From Endomychus coccineus (lineage: Eukaryota; Arthropoda; Insecta; Coleoptera; Endomychidae): a stretch of DNA of 64,000 nt. The first letter of the stretch is position 1. Each line of letters begins with the position of its first letter. The notes beneath the pieces were generated by a model, which was not told the DNA's origin, searched no databases, and was given only the letters and a program-made list of their open reading frames with translations. Shown here one piece after another: positions 1 through 13,000 of this stretch. The position numbers were made by a program, and so were the translations under genes. The stretch spans positions 31,414,297-31,478,296 of the forward strand of contig OY294068.1 in assembly GCA_958510875.1 (NCBI GenBank). Direction: 5' to 3'.

Positions 1-77
1 TATCAATTGCAATTACCTAAGAGTTTTGACACAATAATTTGTTTCTGAATATTCCTCCATTGCACTCTATCGGACAT

Positions 78-140
78 AAAATTTTCATTTAGGTATATAC
101 ATTTTTCACTAATTTTCATTTAGGTATATACATTTTCAAA
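78..140. repeat. Short tandem duplication
   Basis: A unit of about 30 bases (attttcatttaggtatatac plus a short tail) occurs twice in a row. Replication slippage is a sufficient explanation. Confidence 0.6.
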
Positions 141-3100
141 AGAAATAATATTTTTTTCATTTCATTTGCACCTAGACGCGAGAAAGTCATTCATGATTGG
201 TCCAATATAATTTTGTTTCAGTATAGGTTAGAAATTCGAAAATTTCTTCAAAGTAGTTACCAGCTCCACTGTCCACGCAACATTTTTGAGTATAACTTGG
301 GAGTGAAAATAAACAGAAAAGGTATACATGATCCCATATTTTAAATGTATTTTGAGTGAATTATGTTTAAAATGAGTTGTGTTTTACTTATTTATATATA
401 TTTAATATTTAACAAGTATCATAAGACATAAGCAATAAGTTTTCTTTAGATTGAAAATCACATATATCACGGCCAATCTTATAAAATATTCGTAACCCTC
501 CCACACAATTATATGAACACATTAAATTGACGATCAAATTTACAAAATCTATTGATGAAAATGTCTTTAAGTATTCCAATTATTCTAAAAACAAATCATC
601 ACACAAATAAAATCAATTATACTTAATATAAGTCCTATGAATTGAGATCAATTGTGCAATCAATAGCTTCAAACCAAAAAAATATGAGTTTTTGGACTCA
701 ATTCCTAAGACACCAATGTTGCATGATATACAAAGTAAATATAAAGCAATGAATTATAACAATATCAGGTCTTATCGATGGGTAAGACATGTTAGCATAT
801 AATCAACTGTTTTTGGAAGTCAATTCTCTTTTTGTCAATGACAAAATGTTAACTTTGTTATTGTTCATCAAATATTTTATTTAATGCTTTATATTTACAA
901 TGTAGGAAAAGTGAGTCTACAAATGATATGCTATACAAGCAGTTATCTTATAACTAAGCGTTATCTCAAAAATTGACCTACAAAGTAATAAGACACAAAA
1001 ATACAAATTGTCTTATTATGATCAATTTTTGAAATTTTCATATAAAATGTGAAGTATAAAATGGTATTTATAAAATTTCTAATTTTTAAAAAGTTTTGTT
1101 TTTGTACAATAAACTTCTTAAATAAACTACATGTTAAAATGTGTCAAAAACTTAGTGCGAAATTGATTTGATCAACATTCAATTTCCATCTGACATTAAA
1201 TGTTAAATAGTATTTGTCACAACACCTTTTACATAAATTAAACCTTCAAACATATCTCCTAAAGTTAATTTATAGTTATTGAGGGAGTTTTGATTCACGT
1301 TAACATTTCAAGCATTATTATTTCTTTAATAAATTGGTTAAGAGTCTGACAAAAAATGTGTGATAAATAAGATTTAACGTTCAATCGAAATGTGAATTCA
1401 TTATATTTTACTCTAATTTCGAATAAATCTTACATATATTTTGAACTAGATTTAGTTTATTTCTTTTAATGACCCATTTTTACATATGAATATATTGTGT
1501 ATAAATTTTATAATTAGGATCCAGCCCTACAATTAATTTCTTATAATTCTGTACTTTTTTTTGAAGCCTATATTAATTTGTGCATAGTTCCAATGTTTTG
1601 CCAACGCATTATATTGATTTACGTAACCTATATTTAACAAAATAAGTTGGTATCAATGCTAGAGGAATTTATCTTTTATGTTCTAGTTTTTTTCATGACC
1701 TAAACATGAGTAGGTACCTCTTAGTAAGTATCTATGCTAAATTAAATTGATTTGTTTTATTGCCAAATGTAGCACAATATATTTTGTTCACTATTTAGTA
1801 AAACAATTTTGAAATGCTGACAAATGCTATTAGACTTAACAAATTTTACTTTCTGCTCATGGGAACAATTTTCAAATACCATTCAAGTGTAAATTCATAT
1901 TTGCATTTAATCAGTTTTCTCACAATAATATATTGGTATGTTTAACTAAAATACTACATTAAAACATGTTATGCATTTTTATGCAAATATTAAGTTAATT
2001 TGCGTTGATTCAACCTATCTTTTTCTTCTCTAAATTCATCTATTTCCACCGTGCAATTACCACAAGGTAGGAAAATTACGATTCGGACTTACCTAGAGAA
2101 ATACGATACATTTCAAACGACCTATGTTCAAATACTCGTGTAAGATATTACATATAGCTACAAAATTCATAAATTCAAAACAATTAAATATAACAATATT
2201 GGGTAAATTAGGAACATGACGACCGCCTGCAGTTTCCTTCTTAATCAACTGAGGTTTCCCCAAAAAAACGTATGCTTTTGGAAGCAAAATTCACTCAATT
2301 TATTCAATTTTAAGTGACAACCCTTCAACCAAGTAAAACTTTATTTGAATGATGATAATTCAAAATTAAATGATCTACCGATTTTAATCAGAAGGGTATT
2401 GTGTAAGGAATTAATTTCCCCAAGAAGACTTACATTAATTAAAATTGTTAGGAATATACCTTAATTAATTAGGGATATGAGGCATTTTGGAAGAACAATG
2501 GTATGAAATGATGGATGGTCTAATTATGTTTCAATAATTGGAAACTGGTTACGTTCATGTTTTAATGTTTTCCTCCAGAAAGAAAAAAAGATTTTTCTCC
2601 CTATTGTGACAGAAAAATATAGGTTCCCATTTAAAATTATTATAATTAACGAGAACATACTTTGAACTTATACCAGATTCTTGCTAACCTCAAATTCACA
2701 TCCAGAAACAGATGAAAGTAGAGAGAACTAAGATAAATTGACAGTTTTGATCTCCTCATCATCAAATTCAAATTCGATACAATATCACAATAAAAATCCT
2801 TAAAATGGAATGGGAAACGGAATGCTTTTGAGTTAAGGTAATTTTCAGTCACGAGCCCTTCAACTTCCATCCCATCTTAAACTTACGGTATAATACAATA
2901 ATAAGGCATAGATAAGTTATAGCGTATATGTTGAAACGCAAATAAACAGGGTGATTAGAAACATGTTCTCATTTATTACTGATTAGGAATATGTTCAAAA
3001 TCGGGTCTAGAAGTTGTTTGTTTCGTTTTGAACTGAGCAAGACGTGACAACATAAAAAGTTGTTTTTTATTTGTAAGCAACAAATGTGTATTTTCATTTC

Positions 3101-3326
3101 AGACGGAACAAAATCGAAATGTTGTAGATAAACCAAATGATGATAACAATTGTATAAGTTATCTTCATTTGAATGAAATTAAAAATAAACATTTGAACTA
3201 AACTAGCAATTGTCTATCACATCTTTCATCTTAAATGTTTCGCATACGTGATTTAAATTTATTATCAAATAAAATGTGAGAATCTAGTTAGGTCATATTC
3301 TCCATTTTTACATAAAATTACAGCGG

Positions 3327-3384
3327 CCTACTTTAAATAATACAGATCGCTGTATTACTTTAAATAATACAGATCGCTGTAATT
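3327..3384. repeat. 27-bp tandem duplication
   Basis: The unit beginning actttaaataatacagatcg and ending ctgta occurs twice head to tail. Each unit also contains a small palindrome (acag...ctgt). Confidence 0.6.
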
Positions 3385-3686
3385 TTATATCACAAAGTTG
3401 TGAATTGTTAGATTAATTATTTGACTCATTTGCTTTCTTGGATTAATAATGTTTGACCAACAACCTGCTCAGTCCAAAATGACTTTATAGAAGCGACAAA
3501 CAATCCTTTAAACCTTGAAGCTTAAACCTAGCGCAATAAGAAATGAGAACTCATTGCACTTTGCGCTGTTTTTGCTGTTAATTCACGCTGTATAGTTTTA
3601 TAGAAAACAATGATAAATGGGCAGTTCATACCATAAGTATAAACCGAATTATATATAATATGGTCATGAAGTTATTTTATAACAAA

Positions 3687-3692
3687 TTTATT
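3687..3692 (-). terminator. Candidate polyadenylation signal for Syt14
   Basis: An AATAAA hexamer on the minus strand about 190 bases after the stop codon. In AT-rich sequence this hexamer is common by chance, so it is only a candidate. Confidence 0.3.
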
Positions 3693-3880
3693 AAATTAGC
3701 CATATTTGTAAAGTCATATTCCTTTAGAAAAATGAGCATATTAAAATTACTTATGATTCAATGAACATCAAAGTAGAGTAGATTGTGATTTCCACAAGGA
3801 CTATAATGATTTAATACGAAAAAACAAATTTATCGAAAAGCGTTTTGAGTTTAAACTATGATATGTGGAATAATTGGTGG

Positions 3881-4081
3881 CTATGATTGAACCAAAATAT
3901 GCCAACGACAAATTTGTTCTTGTTGGAATTCTTTCATGTCCATCCAATGGGATAGTTCTTCGGCTCCGCTGGAATTCAATCCTAAACTGAACCATCCCAC
4001 CATTTCCTTCTTCTTCGTTACTCCTTTGCGGTTATACACAGACAACATCAATGTGACATCAGCCAATTGGAACAACGCTAC
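3881..4081 (-). CDS. Syt14: Syt14 terminal exon: C2B C-terminal strands and stop
   Basis: A 201-bp terminal exon with acceptor GATATAG, 66 codons and a TAG stop. It encodes [17 protein letters not shown], the basic loop [29 protein letters not shown] and the family's typical C-terminal WH motif (CRWHILVQS). It carries no calcium-ligand Asp in loop 3. A possible minus-strand AATAAA lies about 190 bases past the stop, at 3692-3687. Confidence 0.94.
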   Translation of the reverse strand, partial: VALFQLADVTLMLSVYNRKGVTKKKEMVGWFSLGLNSSGAEELSHWMDMKEFQQEQICRWHILVQS

Positions 4082-7000
4082 CTATATCAGAAATAAGTTT
4101 TATTTGCATTTACAATTTGGATTGTTCAAAATTCAAAAGTACCCGACACACGCGTAATCAAATACAAATTCTTTGTTAAAATTCACTATATTTATTAAAC
4201 AATTTGACTGCAATTTTAAAAATCTGCAATAAATATTGGAATTTAACATTTATTTATAGGGCGATAGCTTAGAAGAAACTAATTACAACTAAAGTGAAAA
4301 GATTTAAAGGACGAATGTGGCATAGCATTTTTTAAAACACAATTATAATGCTATGGTGCGTACAAACTTGAACATTTTAGCCCGAACAAACAGGGCGAAC
4401 CGAATTCGCGTAGTGAGGACGTTCCTCCGAGCCGAATAGAACGTGCTGAATGTTTTCCGATAGGTACTTGTCAGTAGAAGTGAATCAATACCAGGGGTGA
4501 GTCCTTACTATGATTTATTATAACCATATATCTATTATGACTAAATACCTAGACGTATTAAAGGTGGGCAACAAACCTAACTTTATACGTCCAACAGGAA
4601 AGAGCAGGTAATCGACATAACTAAACGGGAACTAGTAATACAAGCACGAAACCACCAGGTGCGTATCCTGGTGGAGCAAAGAACATGCTATGAAGAGGAA
4701 GGAATGGAGAAAGGGATATAAGGACTCACCAACTGAGTACAACAAAGCACTGAGGCAAGCCAAGAGAGTATTGTGGAGGAAATGCTGTGGAGAAGTGGAA
4801 GGGACTATGAGACACCACAAAATACTCTCCAAGAAACCCCGTCAGCGTAAAACATCCAGATCGGGAAAGGCACCCTGGAAGAACTTCTGGTGTTAATGCC
4901 TGTAACTAATGAGAAAAGATGCTGCGCCTCAGTCGATCTTGAAGTTGATTTCTTGCAAAGTGTACAAATTGTGAATGTCGAAGAGATCAACAATATTGCA
5001 CAGCTATTTGCCTTCATTGTTGAGAAGAAAAATGCTCCAATGTACCACCAGAAATATCACCGACCCAAAAAATGAGGATGAACACGACGAAATCTTCGTC
5101 GAGGCAGGATCTTTTTTCATCAACAACCCAGAATACTTCACTTTTTTCGATGAGGATGAAAACGAGTAGCCAGGACCTTCCCGAAAGAAAAGAAAATCAA
5201 CCATCTGAGAACAAAACGAAGCTTCTGATATTGTTAAGTTAAATGTATTGAAGCTTGCACAAATTATAATTTAAAGACTCGAAATATTTTTTACAAATGT
5301 TGGCATTATAAACTTGAAAAACAAACATACAAAAAATAATGAGAGTATATTTCAAGTTTATTTACATAGGAAGATCTTGTGAACTTTTCTGTAGATAACT
5401 TTATTCCCTACAATTTTTTCCCTAACTGAATAATAAAGAAGTTATTCATAGACACAAAGTCATCCCTTAAACCAGGATGGCGGCCTTGTCCTAAAAGGCG
5501 GTATTCCGCGCCTTCAGATTTAAACATGTATCTGACCTCCCATAACCGCACGAAGTATTTCCCAGGATCTACCAATATAAAAACCCCACCTAAAGCCTGG
5601 AGCCTCCAGGGAAAATTGGTGGGCTCTATTTTATCCTTTTATGCTGCAGGAAGGAATATACTCCAGCATACAAAATATGCCCAGTATTAAGGACCAGCCT
5701 CGCACGCTGGGGTACATAGTGAAGGCATTGAGAGCAATTACAATTATCTTCATCTCCAAACTGATACTAATATCTTATTTCATTCACGCTTAAGACGCAA
5801 AAAGAAAATGGCTGGACATGAATATTAAGGACACAGAACTGGTGATTGGTTAATCAACCTTTACACTAGGACCTATATACCTATGCAGAAGAGAAAATCC
5901 ACAGAAACTGCACAACACCAAGTCGTAGAAAAGGTGGTAAACACACAGGAAAATGACAAGATTTTGCTGGGTGCATTCCTAGACATTGATCATTCAACAA
6001 TACATCTCGCGACTCAATTTTGGAAGCATCGAGAACAAAAGACACAGATGAGACTTGTGAGGCTACAAAACACGAGTGAAAGATCGGGCCATAAAATAAT
6101 CGAGGCGTGGGAGGAACATTCTTTAAATAAAACCAACGGAGCACATAACTCCCAAGTACACATTCAAACTAAATTTGAGATAACCATTCAAGATCGAAAA
6201 GACAATCAATAACATCGGGGTAACAAGACCTTGTTTACAGACGGGCAGCGAGGGAAAGGAAACTCTCAACTGACCCCACATGGAATGTATGCAATCCTAG
6301 AATGTGCCAGAGAAAACAACATGAGGGAAATGTGCAACGGACGGATCGAAATATGCTTATACAGTCAGGCGTCCCTGGATGTACTTAAAAGATTCCAAAG
6401 GGGACATCAAGACTGGTATGGGAATGCCGAGAAGAAATGAGCTTTCTGGCAAAAGACAAAAAAAACGTTGATGAGGATCCAGAGTCACTCTGTGGTATCG
6501 AAAGCAACGTGAAAGCTGAAGAACTAGCCAGAATAGCTCCTTATATTGGCTCAGAACCTGTACTAGGAGTAACCGCTATCCGAGGAAGCATAATGTGATA
6601 GAGTCAAACAACAACAACAAGAGCGATAACATTGCTGCTTGGTGTTTTGAACCTACGCTATATTTCCAAGCGGTAATGTTATCGCAGGTTAGTTTGTCAA
6701 ATTTATCGCGGTTGAGTTTTCTGAATTTCACCGGGGAATATTGACATTCACCAGTTTCGGTCTTTCACAGTAACATATACAGAATATTACAGTTCAGACA
6801 GAACACTGAAAAAAAATGTTCATTCAATCTGTGGTGCAGCTGTCGATTAATGAGTAAATAATCATTTAATTACCAATAGAAGCAAAGCATATCATATGAT
6901 TAATTGTTTAATTGTTTATTGGCACAATCAGTTACCGAGTTATTCTAGCAGCAATTTCGACTTTCGAGTTTTTTGATAAGTTCAATCTTCACATAATATT

Positions 7001-10000
7001 AATTCGAAAATCAGTGTCAAAGTGCACATGTCAATAATTTCTAATGTAGGTACTATAATCGAAAATATTAAATGGCTTGTTATCACCACGTTCATCTGAA
7101 GGGAAGAAACTACACAAAATGGATTTATAATCCACCTGCTTTAGTGACAATCTTGCGAAATTTTTTTATAATAATCTACAAATGTCAAACGTATACTTAC
7201 TTGGAATATAAATGTCTCCTTGAAAAGAGGGTTGGGTTGACCTCTCCTTACTGTTGTTTTACTATGGGCTAATTCTTGTCCTGTGCTGCTCACCAAATTC
7301 AATTTTACGTACGTATCTGGAGCACGATTTAAGGCCAAATTTCTAGAAAAAGTCAAATATTGAATTTAATTATTTTTTGTAATGTGCAAATTCGATTTCG
7401 ATAGCATTTACACTCAAAAGAGCTAAGCTATCAAGTTGAAAAAGTAACAATTGGAGCGGAAGCGGTTACTGCTCTTTCGGTTCAATCACAGTCGGCTGTG
7501 GCTTGAATGCCATTGAAAAAAACGATATCGGTAATTTTATTCTTGCGCATGATCAAGAATATGGTCGAAACATCGATAATTTATAAACTATAAAAGAGTT
7601 CACACTGTGGATATATTGTAACACTATTGATAAGAAATATTCACCCTTATTCACTAAAAATACTACTAACCTCCTTAAAATCAAAATTGAATCAGTTTCC
7701 AAAAGTTTGGTACAGATATGTTGACAACATTTTCGCGATTACAAGTAAAGATCTTCATGGCTTTTTAAACACGCTTAATAGCCAATTTGATTCACTGAGA
7801 TTCACTGTCGAAATAGAAACAGATAATTAGCTTCCTTTCCTTGATATTGACATTATAAAAGATGGTAATCACTTGGATTTCGACATATACAGAAAACCCA
7901 CTCAAATAAATAGGTATACCCCGGAAGATTCAGCTACACCATTTAGATATAAAATAGCTCCGTTTAATAGTCTCGGTCATTGTAATAAGGGTTTAGTACA
8001 GGTTATTTCCAATATTAAAAAAACAAAATCATCATCAAACATCAAATTAAAATTTCATGTAAAAAAAGTAAAGAACATCTAGGGGTTGCCAGTTGTTGCC
8101 AAATGTTTTCTGTTTAGTATCAATAATAAATGTTAGCGTGAGAATTAGTAAATTAATTCATAAAATAAACACAAATTAGTTCACACTCGCTTCAAGGAGG
8201 GTGATATGATACCATAGCTGACATGGTCAAGAGGGTGTATAAGTTCACAAACGTTTATAGTTCGAAAGGAAATCATAAACCTGTCAGGATGAATAACCAA
8301 TATAGGACGGAAAACGAATGCAAGCTATGTGATAAATTTTAATGTTAACCTTCTGGAGATCTTTAAGTAGTGGGTTTCCAGTTGATCCTGTTGATCTGAA
8401 TATGGAAGTTTGTCTTTCTTTCATAAGTTAAATAATTGATCAAAATCTATCACACGTAAATCGGGACGTAACGTAGTACCTAATTATCAACATTGTAATC
8501 AAATATAGTCTTGATTATAGTTGAAATAATATGTACAATCAAATCAGTTAGTGATATTTAGAAAAGAACAGGTAGGTTTAGAAATCCCCACCGAAAACAT
8601 TCGGAACTAGATACCTCAAGAGAGGAATCTTACTGCTTATCGGTTAAACAATTCAGGGATCCTTTTCCGAAATGTAGATTGGTTCTCGAGAAAAAGGACG
8701 CATTACAAATACCAGGAATAATGCCTAAAACCTTGAGTTAAATTTTCTAGCTTGAATTGTTCTCTTGAGAAATCACGTGACACGTGTCAATTTCAATTAA
8801 TTTAACTTAATAGTTTCTTCAGAGTGTTTTTGGCAAGAAGGGTGGATTTCGCTAAATCAGAGTTGTTTTAGATTTTCAATCAATCAAAGTTTGCTGCTCT
8901 CAGTTTTGATTCAAGGTCAAATTCAATAATAAATTCAAATCAGTTCCTTTAGTTTCGATCCCCAATCTTAGTTTCATTTCTTTTAATTAATTTAGATAAT
9001 TTAGGTTTGTTTTATTTGAGTTTAGATTTTGCTCTTATTTTTCATTCTTATTAGTATTAAACTTAATTATAATATTCTTTCATTAGCAATTGTCATAATC
9101 ATTATTGTTATCATTATTAATTTAGTTGTGATTTTAATTATTAAATTTTATTGTTGTTATCGAGTACGAGTTTATCTGATTAATATTAGCGTATTAAGTA
9201 AAGTTTTATAGAGTTTCATAGAGAGAGAGCCATGTTACATCATAGATTATTGAACGTCCCTTTGAGCCAGCAAAATTATAACAACACAGTTGAGAAACTT
9301 CAGCAAATTGCGTTGGACAATGGTTACTACAAATCTTTGATCAATAATTTAATTTCTAAACAAAAAAGTAAATTGGAACGTAGCCAACTAACCAAATTAG
9401 AGCCATTACCTTCAAATACTTCAATGAAATTCAAAAGTATCACTTATCAATCTTCAGTTATTAATAAATTCCATAGTTTGGGTGAACACTTCTTATCAAT
9501 AGTATCGATTATTCTCCAGTTTTGAAGGCAGTGACCCACGCATTAAGAACACTAGCTATGAATAATTCAAGATGGAAACTTATTGATGCTAGTTCAAGGA
9601 TAGTCAAAAAAAATTGAATAATACTTAAACTCTGAGAATAATAAAATTAAAGACGTAAATGCGAATATCTGAAGTTACTGCCGTAATTTTATGAAGGAGG
9701 ATTCACTTCGAAATTACCAGTTGGCGATTAAATTAAAACTTCGACGTTAAAGCGCATTACAATTCTAGTTTTTGCCACTCACCTAAAATGAGAACCTTTA
9801 ACGATTTCTACGCTAAGCCTGCCGGTGGTGGCGTTATAACAAAGACCCAATAATAATTCCGGAACTCCGCCATGTTGCATCGAGTGGGTAGATCCGGTAC
9901 TATCGGATCGCGCTAAGCTCATTATGTCACCACCACAACCACTTAACTGCAAGGAACATATTGTAGAAAGTCCAAACTTAAACAAACAAAATATCGCCGT

Positions 10001-13000
10001 CGCTTAACGTTTATTATTTCAAAGCCAACACGATTCCAACCTAATAACAATAACACTAAACGTCATTACTGTAGTCCTACGTGTGACTATGGTCTACTTT
10101 CACATCATGTGCTTTGGTGGTGAGCAAATTTCTACAATAAAAAGTGCACAATATCTGAAACGCAATGTTAATATTTGATCCTAATGTTATTTTAAAACGT
10201 TTTTGACGTCAAATTCGTAATCATCGACAAGAGAACACCTATAAGGACTTATCACACGATTTCAATGTCGTTAGACTGTTTTTCCTTGTAATTTTCGTTA
10301 TTTTTCTTGAATTTTTAAACTACTGTTTTTTTATATTACAATTAATTCTTCTAGTATACATCGAAAACACAATTGTTAATACAACACCGAACTCAAAAAA
10401 TTACATTTAAATAAAAATAAGAATTCATGAGAAAAGGTTTTTTGTTTTTCCGGAAAATGATATTTTTCAATTCTTAAAAAATCAAATTCGTAATCGGCGA
10501 CCACAAAAACCCCTATAAGGACTTATCACACGATAATTTTAATGTCATGGAAAGATTTTCCTTTAAGGTTTTTCCCAGTTTTCCGGAAATTTTCCGAGTT
10601 TCAGTCTACTTTGCATCGAAATACGCGACTGCCTACATCTTTTATGTATAAAACGATAATCGCGTGAAAAATGAGCAATTTTGTATGAAAATGACAAAAT
10701 TTTCCTGATTTTCAGCCCATTAAATGAGTTTTCAGAGAAAATGACCTCGGATTCATGTTCAACCAAAAAAAAAACATTTTTTTTAATAAAACCAAAGTTA
10801 TCTTAAAAATCAGGGTGAAAATAGGGTTAATTTAGCGTTTAGGGGTGTGTCCACTAACGTCAACCCCTACGAATGATTCAAATCGGCCACAGAACATGAT
10901 GCAAAAAGAATTTTTTTGATACGATCTCTTGCTTTTTTCTAGAAAGTCGGCCAAAATCCCCAGCTTATATAACTGGACTAATAGTGAGAGATTGTGCAAG
11001 CAGTATAATGTTCGGTATAATTAAAAGATCAAATATCAACATTGGTTGGTAGAATCGTTAATTACACAAGTAATGATAGTATGATAGAGGGCTTTGAAAT
11101 TAACGTACGCGACGAATAACGTAAATTAAACACTTACTGTTGTGTTTGCACGTGGTTCGAGATTGAGCCAGAAATTGTTTTCCAGCTCCAAGTTGATGTG
11201 TGCGAAACTAATTACTGCCTCGCCTATCAGCCTCTCTTTTCTCATTCTTTCGCAACCATACAAACGTAATCTAACACCCATCGAATTTACATCTTCTGCA
11301 AAAAAGATCGCCAAACTTATTATCTACATAATTGTACGTTGAGCCAATTATATTGGTACGTAATAGTTTCCATTTCCAGCATTTGGCTTTGAATAAAAAT
11401 AATTTACTTTAAGTACAGAAAGTAATTAGCTACTTTCTGCCAATTTCAATCTATAATGATGAAATAAAATGTGGAGAACTTCGAAACTACGGATTCTCAA
11501 AATAAAAGTAATTCGTAAGCTCTATGAAATTAATCAATTTTTTCATTATGAATACTAATTAAAGTGCCCAATCATGGAAAGAATTATAAAGTAGAAGAGC
11601 CATCAAAGGAAATAAATTAATCCCAAATGAACGAAGAGAATACAAAACGAACCGTAAACAAAATTTCAAAGGTCTCTATTTGCCTGTTAAAGTCCCTCTC
11701 ATTCAAATAACTAGCAATATAGAGAACCTAGAATCAATGAAATATTATTCATTGTTCTGTGGAAAAAACAAAAGAATAACTCTCGAGCTACGCTATGCAA
11801 TGAAACCTGGAGACGGTGAAATTCATTTTGTTGGTAACTTATTAAGCTTTACCTGGATTAACGCGATGTAGCAGAAAGCTTTCCATGTACTGGGGATTTT
11901 CACCAGAGCGAATTTTCGTTTTGTGTTTCTGCTTTTTACTGGGTAAAAGTATCAACCGCACCTGAAATTAGGAAAATTACAATCAATCATCTTGATTAAA
12001 ATTGAAAGAAGAAATATTTTTCCTGTATAATTATTTGAGTCAGTTCAATCAATATGTGTATACATGCATACAATAAAGTTTCAATTAACCGGCACGCTCC
12101 AGAATAAAATGTAGAAAAATTACAGGCACGATTGGTTGCTAAGGAAAAACAAGAGAACGGCATTGGCACGTAACTTGATTCTTTCATTTAATCCGTCGAT
12201 AAAGTCGATAATGGTAAAATGGTAAAATAAAAAATAATGTCTTATTGTAGAGATATTTAAATGATTTCTTTCAAAGTGTAAACAACAGCGGATAGTCTAA
12301 TTGAAGGTAATGTTGATACATGTTCAATGGCTTTATTATTTATAATTCCTGTATAGTATTGTCCTTTAAAATCAAAAAGCTTCAAAATTATTGCCATCAC
12401 TCCTTGCCTATTCAAACCCCCCAAAACCTCCTAAAACCACCCCTCAAAACAAAACGAAAACAAAAAACTGCCGTTTCGATTTTAAGCGCAGCCAGAATCT
12501 CAAAAATTTACTAATTTATGATAAAATTGGTCATATTATCCATATTATTCATATTCTTTTTGGGGTGGTTTTAGGTGATTTTGGGGGGTTTAAATAGGTT
12601 AGGAGTGATGGCAATAATTTTAAATCTTTATTTGACCTCCAATAAAGTTATTTAACATGGTGCCATCATGTTATCTTGTAACCTGCAAGTTTTAGCCACA
12701 AAATGAAAAAAAGAAACATTTTGGTCCAAATAATGGCCAATTACTCGGAAATGGACCGATAACTTTTGATGGCATAGGGTATGTTAACAATTGCCAAGAC
12801 CAATGAACATTTTTCACCAGGTTTGGGAGGGTTAACTAGCAGTCCATTTTCGGTACAATTTTAACTGGTCAGCCTGATAAACGGGCACGATAAAAAATGA
12901 TGGCACATGGTGGAAGTGTATAAGAATGGCATGCTTTTCAAGTGACCGCAACTTGGAAAGCGTTAACCTCCAGTCAAAAAAAAATGCGGATGCTGTATCT

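Larger units (their letters stand above)
1..3880. other. AT-rich 3' flank of Syt14, no gene recognised
   Basis: Read on both strands, this 3.9-kb stretch shows only short ORFs without family motifs. It holds two small tandem duplications (about 78-140 and 3327-3384). The part nearest 3880 should contain the Syt14 3' UTR. Confidence 0.5.
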
